Part shown: positions 45,798 through 53,600 of the stretch, piece after piece
Numbering within the stretch: the stretch's first letter is position 1
How the letters are laid out: each line of letters begins with the position of its first letter
Assembly (NCBI RefSeq): GCF_040182365.1
Contig: NZ_CP144460.1
Span: forward strand, 62,001-126,000
Direction of reading: 5' to 3'
Length of the DNA stretch: 64,000 bases
Source of the DNA: Xanthomonas sp. 10-10
Lineage (GTDB): Bacteria > Pseudomonadota > Gammaproteobacteria > Xanthomonadales > Xanthomonadaceae
Made by a program: the position numbers and the translations under genes
Notes under the pieces: generated by a model
Databases searched by the model: none
What the model was told of the DNA's origin: nothing
Seen by the model: the letters and a program-made list of their open reading frames with translations, nothing else

Positions 45798-46615
45798 ATC
45801 GGCGGGGGATCGTCTGGCTCGCGTCCTATCCCAAATCGGGCAACACCTGGGTGCGTTGCCTGATCTCCAGCTTGCAGAGCGGCGCGTCATGTGTCGATCT
45901 CGCCAACCTCGGGCAGGCGATGCCCAACGCCGCCTCGCGCACTTGGCTCGAACGCTACGTCGAGGTGGATAACGGCGATCTGCTTCCGGCAGAACTGGAG
46001 CACCTGCGTGCCAGCGCCTACCGATGTTGCGCAGCGCAGGGCAGCACCTTGCTCAAGGTGCACGATCGTTACGACGCGCGGCTGTTCCCGGCAGCGGCGA
46101 CCCTGGGGACGGTGTATATCGTGCGCGATCCGCGCGACGTCGCGCCGTCGTGGGCCGATCACATGCGCGTCGACGTGGACACCGCGATCGCGCAGATGGG
46201 CGATGCGGACCTGTTCATGAGCCGGGGCTCGACCGGCTATCAGCCACAGACCCCGCAGCGCTATAGCGCCTGGTCCAGTCACGTGGTGTCGTGGTTGCAG
46301 GAAGCACCGGGGCCCCATCTGCTGCTGCGCTATGAAACCTTGCTGGCACATCCATTGCGCGAAGCGGCGCGGCTGGCCGCATTCCTCGGCCTGCCCACCG
46401 CCCCGGCACGGATCGCACGTGCTGTCGCCGCGTGCCGTTTCGACGCGCTACGCGACGCTGAAGAACGCGATGGCTTCAGCGAGCGTCGCCGCGGCCAGCA
46501 GCGGTTCTTTCGCCAAGGCCAGGCCGGTGCCTGGCATGCCGCCCTGGATGCCGCACAGGTCACGCGCTTGCGCGCAGACCATGGTGTGGTAATGGCCTGG
46601 CTGGGCTACCACTAG
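45794..46615 (+). CDS. Sulfotransferase (PAPS-dependent)
   Basis: A 273-residue sulfotransferase of the Sulfotransfer_1 type, coupled to the kinase gene (ATGA). The 5'-phosphosulfate-binding motif is LASYPKSGNTWVR at about residues 7-19. The 3'-phosphate motif is YIVRDPRDVAPSW near 109. Such enzymes move sulfate from PAPS to a hydroxyl or amine. The acceptor may be the polysaccharide, the RiPP or another cell component; context suggests the glycan or the peptide. Its stop abuts the stop of the convergent GNAT gene with no base between them. Confidence 0.87.
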   Translation: MNRRGIVWLASYPKSGNTWVRCLISSLQSGASCVDLANLGQAMPNAASRTWLERYVEVDNGDLLPAELEHLRASAYRCCAAQGSTLLKVHDRYDARLFPAAATLGTVYIVRDPRDVAPSWADHMRVDVDTAIAQMGDADLFMSRGSTGYQPQTPQRYSAWSSHVVSWLQEAPGPHLLLRYETLLAHPLREAARLAAFLGLPTAPARIARAVAACRFDALRDAEERDGFSERRRGQQRFFRQGQAGAWHAALDAAQVTRLRADHGVVMAWLGYH

Positions 46616-47140
46616 CTAGCCCTGTGTCGCTGCCGCGGACCACGCCATGCGCCAGCTGGTATCGGTGTCGCCCACTGCCGTGAAGCCCAGCCTGCGGTAA
46701 AGCTCGGCCGCCGGATTGCCTTTGTCGACTTCCAGCAACACGCGCCGGCCTGCTGTCGCGGCCTGATCCTGGACCGCCGCCAGCAGCGCCGTACCGACGC
46801 CACGGTTGCGATGGTCCGGTGACAACAGGATGTCCAGCACGCAGAGATCCCCGGCCGCGCTGTCGCCCAGATAGAGCCGGCCTGCCAGCCGCTCCCTGTC
46901 CAGCAGCACCAGGAACTGTCGATGCGCGTAAGCACTGATGTAGTGGCGCTGCTGCGCGTCGAACTGCTGGTCGAGCAAGGCCTGTTTCGCCGCATCGTCC
47001 CACGGCAGCATCGCGAATTCCGCCCGGCGCTGCGTACTGAACAGCGTACGCAGCGCCGGCAGGTCCATCGCGCACTCCGGTCGCACCGTCATACCCCGTG
47101 CCAGCAATGGCGTAGGGCAGGCGAACTGCGGCGGCATCAT
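46616..47140 (-). CDS. GNAT family N-acetyltransferase
   Basis: A 174-residue GNAT acyltransferase. The ATG at 47140 overlaps the last tail-collar gene stop (ATGA). The acetyl-CoA motif region is LLSPDHRNRGVGTALLAAV near residue 97, followed by LLEVDKGNPAAELYRRLGF, the usual GNAT core. It therefore belongs to the tail-collar operon. What it acetylates is unknown; modification of a collar protein or of the glycan is possible. Confidence 0.83.
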   Translation of the reverse strand: MMPPQFACPTPLLARGMTVRPECAMDLPALRTLFSTQRRAEFAMLPWDDAAKQALLDQQFDAQQRHYISAYAHRQFLVLLDRERLAGRLYLGDSAAGDLCVLDILLSPDHRNRGVGTALLAAVQDQAATAGRRVLLEVDKGNPAAELYRRLGFTAVGDTDTSWRMAWSAAATQG

Positions 47141-47724
47141 GGTCGGGGCGGGAAGACGCCATCGGTGGCGCAGATGCAGTAGCGAAACGTCGCGAACGGC
47201 TGGCGATTCTCGTGGGCCTGTGCCGGGGCCGCGGTGGGTGGAAACGGCGCTAGCGCGTTCGGCGCCAATTGCGTGAGCGGCGTGGTCGAGTTCGGCGCGA
47301 ACGCGGCAGTGGTGACAGGTGGCGAAGGGGTCGGGTTGAGCAATCGCGACAGGTAGGCGTTGGCACCCGGTGTACTGGTCGATGCACCCGGGGCAGTGCC
47401 AGGCGGCATGAACTTGCTGGTGATGGTGTGGGTGTGCGCCGGCAGTTGCGATACCGAGGTCAGCGCGACGCTGTCTGCGCCCTGCAACTGGCCGATCGTA
47501 TAGTTGCTCAAGCCCGGCCCCTGACCCTGACCCAGCACGGCCCGACCACGCAGATCGGGCAAGCCGAACGTTGTGCGGTTGTCGCCGCCGTAGGCGAAGC
47601 CGATGACCCCGAACAGCGCCTGGTATTGCTGTACGCTGACCGTCTGCCCCATGCAATCGAGCCAGCCTTCCGGCGCGAAATTGTAGGGAAACGCGCGGAT
47701 TTCACCAATGAAACTGTTGGACAT
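47137..47724 (-). CDS. Phage tail-collar domain protein (MdpB/microcystin-dependent type), third of three
   Basis: A 195-residue secreted-type beta-rich protein of the tail-collar family. It opens SNSFIGEIRAFPYNFAPEGW, then has YGGDNRTTFGLPDLRGRAVLGQG and the QLPAHTHT segment, the hallmark order of the family. Such domains occur in phage fibre/collar proteins and in bacterial microcystin-dependent proteins. No head, tail tube or lysis genes lie near, so it is not an intact prophage. Ribosome site AAAGGAG precedes the ATG at 47724. It is the last collar gene before GNAT. Confidence 0.85.
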   Translation of the reverse strand: MSNSFIGEIRAFPYNFAPEGWLDCMGQTVSVQQYQALFGVIGFAYGGDNRTTFGLPDLRGRAVLGQGQGPGLSNYTIGQLQGADSVALTSVSQLPAHTHTITSKFMPPGTAPGASTSTPGANAYLSRLLNPTPSPPVTTAAFAPNSTTPLTQLAPNALAPFPPTAAPAQAHENRQPFATFRYCICATDGVFPPRP

Positions 47725-47748
47725 GTCGAACTCCTTTGCGATGGCCGA

Positions 47749-48300
47749 TCACGGCCGATCCGGGAACAACCCGTTCAGGCAGATCAGGTAGTTCAGCGTC
47801 TGTGTCGCCATGCGGTTGTCATGCGCCTGACCGGCGCCGCTGGGGCCCACCGCGTTGGTCGCCAAGGTGTTGACCGCGGGCGCGCTTCCGCTGGGCGGCG
47901 TGAAATACGACGCGTCGCCGTTCTGCGCAATGGCGGGCAACTGGTTGGCCGGCGTCAATGCGGTGGCTGGTGTGTTGAGTGCCTGCAAGGTATGCCGGTG
48001 CGCGGGCATTTCCGGCAGTTGCAAGGACACCGTCTCGGTGCCCAACTGCTGTGCCAGCACCCGTGCGGTCAATTGCGGTGCCGGTGCACGCGCCACGCCC
48101 TGACCCTGGCCGACCGCCAGCCGGCCGCGCAAATCAGGCAGATTGAACGTGGTTCTGGCATCGCCGCCATACGTAGTGCCGATCAGCGCGTAGAGCGCCT
48201 GGTAATCGTTGATCAATAACTGGCGTCCGTCGCAAAATGCCCAATTCTCGGGCTGGTAGTTGCCGGCGAACACAATGATCTGACCGGTATAAGCGTCCAT
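47749..48300 (-). CDS. Phage tail-collar domain protein, second of three
   Basis: A 183-residue paralogue of the flanking collar proteins, with GQIIVFAGNYQPENWAFCDG at the start, YGGDARTTFNLPDLRGRL and a MPAHRHTLQ segment. It ends LICLNGLFPDRP. AAAAGGA precedes its ATG at 48300. The three paralogues diverge enough to be distinct genes, not recent copies. Confidence 0.86.
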   Translation of the reverse strand: MDAYTGQIIVFAGNYQPENWAFCDGRQLLINDYQALYALIGTTYGGDARTTFNLPDLRGRLAVGQGQGVARAPAPQLTARVLAQQLGTETVSLQLPEMPAHRHTLQALNTPATALTPANQLPAIAQNGDASYFTPPSGSAPAVNTLATNAVGPSGAGQAHDNRMATQTLNYLICLNGLFPDRP

Positions 48301-48324
48301 GATGTTGTTCCTTTTGTCGCCGCG

Positions 48325-48864
48325 TCAGGGGTGCTGCGGATAGAGGCCCATCGTGCAGATGCAGAAATTCAGCACCAGCGACGGCTGCATGTTGTTGTGC
48401 GCGGCGCCTGCACCCTCTTGGCTTACCGAATCGGCGGCCAGCCCCACCAGTGATCCGCTTTGCGCATACAGGGTGTGCGGTGCGGGGGTCTGGGCGAGCA
48501 GTAAGTTGGAGGCAGTCACGACCGCGGCAGTGGTCGCTGGTGCATTGACCGCATTCACGCTATGGGTATGCGGAGGAATCTGCGCGGCGGTCAGTGCCAC
48601 ACCTTCCAGGCCGCCGTAATTGCCGACGGCATAGGTCACTGTCGGCGTGGTCGATGGATTAATGCCCTGGCTGACCGGGACGCGGCCGCGCAGGTCCGGC
48701 AGATTGAAGTTGGTCCTGCCGTCGCCGCCGTACTGGGCACCGAGCAGCGACGCCAGCGCCTGGTTGCTCTGGATCGGCAGAGAACGGCCGTCGCAAGGTA
48801 GCCATCCCCGCGGGGTCCAATCAAACGGAAACAAGCGAATTTCGCCAACATATGCATCTGTCAT
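48325..48864 (-). CDS. Phage tail-collar domain protein, first of three
   Basis: A 179-residue paralogue and the first gene of the operon. It shows GEIRLFPFDWTPRGWLPCDG, YGGDGRTNFNLPDLRGRV and QIPPHTHS, and ends ICTMGLYPQHP. It is preceded by AAAGGAGTGCACGG and the ATG at 48864. An inverted repeat lies 39 bases upstream of the start. Families like this recur in sets of three in some genomes; the function is unknown. Confidence 0.86.
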   Translation of the reverse strand: MTDAYVGEIRLFPFDWTPRGWLPCDGRSLPIQSNQALASLLGAQYGGDGRTNFNLPDLRGRVPVSQGINPSTTPTVTYAVGNYGGLEGVALTAAQIPPHTHSVNAVNAPATTAAVVTASNLLLAQTPAPHTLYAQSGSLVGLAADSVSQEGAGAAHNNMQPSLVLNFCICTMGLYPQHP

Positions 48865-49174
48865 CCGTGCACTCCTTTGATGTGAAAACCACGACGACGC
48901 ACGTCACGCATACGAGATGCGTGACACTGCGGATGGGGGCGCCTGCGCAACGGCCGGCGCCGCGAACGCTATGCTATTAATGTGCAGACGTGCGCCACAG
49001 GACGTCTCTGGCGGCACGCCGAAAAAGCCGCTTGTCAGGCACACGACGATGTGGACGGATCAGGACTTGACTCAGTTTCCCCGCAATCTGCAGATGCAGA
49101 AATGACCCCTGACAGCGAACGTAGCACATGCCGCAGACGCGCTAAGGTGAGCACGTTCACCACTTGCGATTCTC
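48865..49174. other. Divergent region between collar operon and nucleotidyltransferase
   Basis: A 310-base gap. Besides the inverted repeat at 48903-48925 and the two gene starts, I see no further firm signal. Confidence 0.45.
48903..48925. promoter_or_regulatory. Inverted repeat, candidate operator of the tail-collar operon
   Basis: GTCACGCAT (48903-48911) and ATGCGTGAC (48917-48925) are perfect complements, with a 5-base spacer. The site lies just upstream of the leftward collar operon and could bind a dimeric regulator or overlap its promoter. No regulator is identified. Confidence 0.45.
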
Positions 49175-50392
49175 ATGCGGCCGCACGTTGAGGCGCACTG
49201 CGCCGTGACGGTCGAGAGCGCTTGTGCGGCGTGGTCCCCCGCATTCGGCTACGTGCTTTCGCTGTGGCGACACCACGAGGGTGCGGCTGCAGGACGGCCA
49301 CTGCCGGCCGCACCGTCCGATGCGGTCGCGTTCGAACGCGCGCTTGCACAGCACCGAATGGCGTTGGCCTTGCCTGCTGCCGACACCCTGACGTCGAATG
49401 TTTCTGTTGCAGTGCGCGACCGGTTGCGGCGGCGGCAGCAGCGCATGCTGCTGCAGTCGCTGCAACAGACTGCTGCCATCCGTGAGATGGTCGCGGCGCT
49501 GCAGCAGGCGGGCATCCGCTGCTGCCTGCTCAAGGGTCTGGGATATGCGGCGCACTTCGGTCAACTGCACCGCCGCGAGGCATGCGATATCGATCTGCTG
49601 ATCGAGCCGCATGCCACCCAAGATGCGCTCTCTGCGCTGAGCGTCCTGGGCTACGCACTGCAACCGGAGGCCGCGCTCGATCCGGTGGAGTACTGCCGCC
49701 ACAACCATGCCTTGCCATTGCAGCACCATGCGACCGGCGTGGTGCTGGAACTGCATCTGCGGCTGGCTAACCACGAGCGCCAGTTTCCGCTCAGTCAACA
49801 GGTCTGGCGCGATCATCTCAGCACTGTCGTGGTGGCCGGGATGCAGGTACCCACGCTGTCGCCGACAGCGGCCGTGGTCTATGCCGCCTTCCACGGCACC
49901 AAGCACCACTGGCACCGCGCATTCTGGCTGGTGGACATGGCGCAGGCGCTGCGCAGCGCGCAAGTGGACTGGGATGCGGTCCTCGCGTTGGCACGTCGGC
50001 TTGGCGTGGAACGACAGCTGGCGCTGAGTGCGTTGCTGGCAGAAGCGAGCCTGGGTGTCGCTCTACCGGCCGCGCTACAGCGGCAGCCTGCGTTGCTGCA
50101 AAAGGCCCGGCCGGCCGCCGCCGCGCTGCTGCCGTGCATGGATGCGCTCGGATCCGACCGCGGTGCGGATCTGGCGGTACGGCTGGGATTGTTTGCTTAC
50201 GTCAGACACTTGCTATCGCTGCAATCGACCTGGCGCGGCCGTGTGCAACTGCTACCCATCCTGCTCGCTCCGACCGACATGGATCGCCAGGCCGTGCCGT
50301 TGCCCGGCGCATTGCAATGGGCCTACGTGGGCGTGCGCATCATCCGGTTGGCCAGGCAGCATCTGCTCAAACGCAGGCACCTGCAGACCTAG
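49175..50392 (+). CDS. Nucleotidyltransferase family protein (NTP_transf_5, lasso-cluster type)
   Basis: A 405-residue protein with a nucleotidyltransferase_5 domain in its first half. The segment LLKGLGYAAHF near residue 115 is followed by the metal-binding ACDIDLLIEPH near 133. The C-terminal half is helical and uncharacterised. Homologues are found in paeninodin/pseudomycoidin-type lasso clusters, where they act on the phosphorylated peptide, and next to HprK-related kinases. Here it lies beyond the collar operon, so membership of the RiPP system is inferred from family alone. Confidence 0.78.
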   Translation: MRPHVEAHCAVTVESACAAWSPAFGYVLSLWRHHEGAAAGRPLPAAPSDAVAFERALAQHRMALALPAADTLTSNVSVAVRDRLRRRQQRMLLQSLQQTAAIREMVAALQQAGIRCCLLKGLGYAAHFGQLHRREACDIDLLIEPHATQDALSALSVLGYALQPEAALDPVEYCRHNHALPLQHHATGVVLELHLRLANHERQFPLSQQVWRDHLSTVVVAGMQVPTLSPTAAVVYAAFHGTKHHWHRAFWLVDMAQALRSAQVDWDAVLALARRLGVERQLALSALLAEASLGVALPAALQRQPALLQKARPAAAALLPCMDALGSDRGADLAVRLGLFAYVRHLLSLQSTWRGRVQLLPILLAPTDMDRQAVPLPGALQWAYVGVRIIRLARQHLLKRRHLQT

Positions 50393-50657
50393 CGCGCCGG
50401 TTTCAACACGGCTCCAGCGGCCTGGTGTGCGGCATTGAACAACGGCAATCGTTACGCGCGGTGTCCGGAAGCTGCCCCAGGGCAGACGAGCATCCTCGAT
50501 ACAAATCGGCAGCATGGTGGGACGAATTTGCAGCGCTTCGGGCAAGTGCGGGCGGATGCGTGCCCGTGGCTGCCGCATGCGGCCAGCAACGTCCACGTGT
50601 TTCGGTACTGCCCTCAGCATTCGCCTAGTGCCAGCGTCGGCGTCTCCCTGCTGGCCA

Positions 50658-53600
50658 TCAAGGCACTGCCGGATCTGCATCCTCCACATAGCCCTTACGC
50701 AGCTTTTCAGCCGTCAGTTTGTCCATCTCGCGGGTCGCGCGTTCGACGGTATCGAAGGCTTTGAGTGTCGTCTGGCCGGTGGTGCCGATCCGGCCGAAGG
50801 ACACGCTCAGCTCCGTACCGTTACGCGCCACGCGCCAGAACTTGCGAGAGCTGCCTTGCTCGAAACGCAGGCTGCGCAGCGCATCGGCCATCGGGGGCTG
50901 CGATGGCGCCGACGTCGCCGGTTGCGTCGGCGTCGGCAGGAGCGCCGCGCTGTCGGTCGGGGCGATCGGCAGCGATGCCTGCAGCATGTCATCCAGGGCC
51001 AGATCCAGCTCGGCGTCTTCCTCGATGTTCTCGCCAGCCAGCGCCGTTTCGATCCGTACCAGCACGCCATCGGGTGCGCGCAACCAATCACGTCCGGGGA
51101 CATCGATGACGTTCCAGCCAAAGCGCCGCAGCACGCCGGGGCGAAACACGTAACGCTCGCGCGTGTCGGCGACGGCCTGGTCGGGTGCGTCGAGCAGGAT
51201 CGCCAGCCGGTAGTCGCCGGTGCTGCGGTCGACGATGGCCAGGTCGCAGCGGAACTGGGAGCGCCCGACGCACTCGTGCACCAGGTGGCCACGCTCGCGC
51301 AATGCACGGGCGAGCGCGCTGCGTACCGCATCGGCGCTGGCCGGCCGCACGAAGGCCTCGCGCGCACCGGCATTGAGTGTGCCCAGGACGTGCTGGGCGC
51401 GGCCATGATCGCCGATGGCGCTGGCCTGGGCAAAGCGCAAGAACGCCTGCAGCGCGGCGGCGCCGTCGTTGTGCACGTTGGTGATCGCTTCGGCCTGGAT
51501 GCTGGACACCACTGCCATGCGATGACGTGCGCGGCTGAAGATCACGTTCAACCGCTTCTCGCCGCCGCGCTGGTTGATCGGGCCGAAGTTCATCAGCATG
51601 CGGCCGTCCGGCCCAGGCGCGTAGCAGATGCTGAGCAGGATCACGTCGCGCTCGTCGCCCTGCACGTTCTCCAGGTTCTTGACGAACAGTCCGTTGAACT
51701 GATCATCGTCCTCGCGCACGTACTCGCGGTCCAGGCGCAGCGCAAAGTCCGCATCCTCGGCGGCCAGGATCTCCAGTGCGCTTTCGATCTCGCCCTGCTG
51801 CGCCTCGGAGAAGGCGACGATACCCATGCTCAGGCCGGTCTCCCGGCGCAGTAGCTCGCGGACCGTCAGGGCGATGTAGCGCGCCTCGGCCGCGTTGCGC
51901 CGGCCGATGTACACGCCATCGTCCAGGCGATGGAAGCTCACCGCACGCGCCAGCACTGCATCGGCACCGGCAATGCCGGCATCGGGCCGATCCGAGCGCA
52001 GCGTGGCCGGTTGTTCGTCGGCAGGTTCGATCCGTCGGTCCGGAATGGTCACCAGCCGGCCGTCGTAGAACGCCGCGTTGGAAAAACTGATCAACGCCTC
52101 GTGGCGACTGCGGTAATGCCACGCCAGCAGGGTAGCCGGCAGATTGCGGGCGGCCTGATTGAGCAGGCTGTCGGCATCGAGATTGATGGCGATGCGCTCG
52201 CCGTCGTCTTCGACCACCAATGCGTCGGTGCCATCGCCGGCGCTCGAGAAGAAGCTGGTCGGCGGCAACTGCATCTCGTCGCCGACCACCACGATCTGGC
52301 GCGCGCGACTCAGCGCCGGGACGGCTTCCTCGGTGGGGATCTGGCTGGCCTCGTCGAAAATCACCACGTCGAACAGGTCCGGCGACAGCGGAAGCGTGTC
52401 CGAGACCGACAGTGGGCTCATCAGCCAGATCGGCTTGAGGTCGTTGATCACCATGCCGGTCTCGTCATCGGACAGGTCACGGATGGAGCGGTGACGCATG
52501 CTCTTGGCAAATTCATGCTCCAGCTCGCGGCGGCCGGTGGCATAGAGCTTCTTGAACGCCTTGCCGTCCTGGTCGAGCTGGCTGGCAGACAGCGACGACT
52601 GCCGCACGTGTTCGGCAAAGCGCTGGTGCTGGGTCGCCTGGATCACCTGCGAATTCAGCGCCAGCAGGCGCGCCTGGCCCTGGGCCACCGTGGCCGCCGC
52701 GCGGGCCAGCATGGCCCCATCGAACCCTGCCAGCGCCGGTGTGTCGGCTTCCAGCCGCCGCCAGGCCGCGTGCGCGACGATTGCATCCATGCCTGCAGGC
52801 GCTGCAGCGACATTGCGCATCACAAAGGCGCTGCCCGCATCCGCGGCATGCACGCTGCGCAGCAGCGGCAACAGGTCGGCCAACTCGTCCAGGCATTCGC
52901 GCAGGTCGCGCAGATACTCGGAAATACTCTCAAGACTGGCTTCGCGCGGAAGCTCCAGGTGCTCCTCGATGCGGCTGGCCAGCCGCTCCAGCGGGCCGCG
53001 CGCGTCGGCGTCGGCACGGGCGAGGGCAAGCGGTGCGATGGCCGCGCGCAGATGCGCCACCAGCGTGCGGGTCGCGGCTGAGGCGCCCAGACGTTCACGT
53101 AACTGGGCCACTGCATCGATCAGGTCCTGCAGCCGCGCCACACCGTAGCGGGCCTGCCCGGCGGCCTGCTCGGTCTGGACCGCGGCAGCCGCGGTCTGCT
53201 CGGCCACCAGCGCGCGCAGCACCGCCGTGTAACCAGGGTGCACGGCATGGCGGCCGAAATCGTAGCGACGAACGAGCTCGCCACGCAGCCGCCACCATGC
53301 CGGCTTCACCCAGCGCAGCACGGAGCCTTCCAGTTGCTCCACCAGCGCCAGCGCCGCCCGGGCATCGGCCGGGTCGAGCCGGTCCCGCCAGTGTGCGGTG
53401 GCCTGCTGCGCGGTGTTCAGCACGGCGGTCTTCTGGTCGAGCGCCGCACGCAGGGTCCGCAAGTCGCTCGCAGCCGGCGAGTCGTCGTCGAGCAGGTCCA
53501 GATGTGCGGCCAGGCCCTGGGTGACCAGCCACTGCGCCTGATCGGCGAACGCGCGTGCCTGGGCCAGCGACATGTCCGCGTCGAGCAGGCTGGAGCCACT

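Noticed and set aside
46616..48864. The tail-collar genes as a prophage
   Set aside because: No integrase, structural, lysis or packaging genes nearby; three paralogues with GNAT form a self-contained operon.
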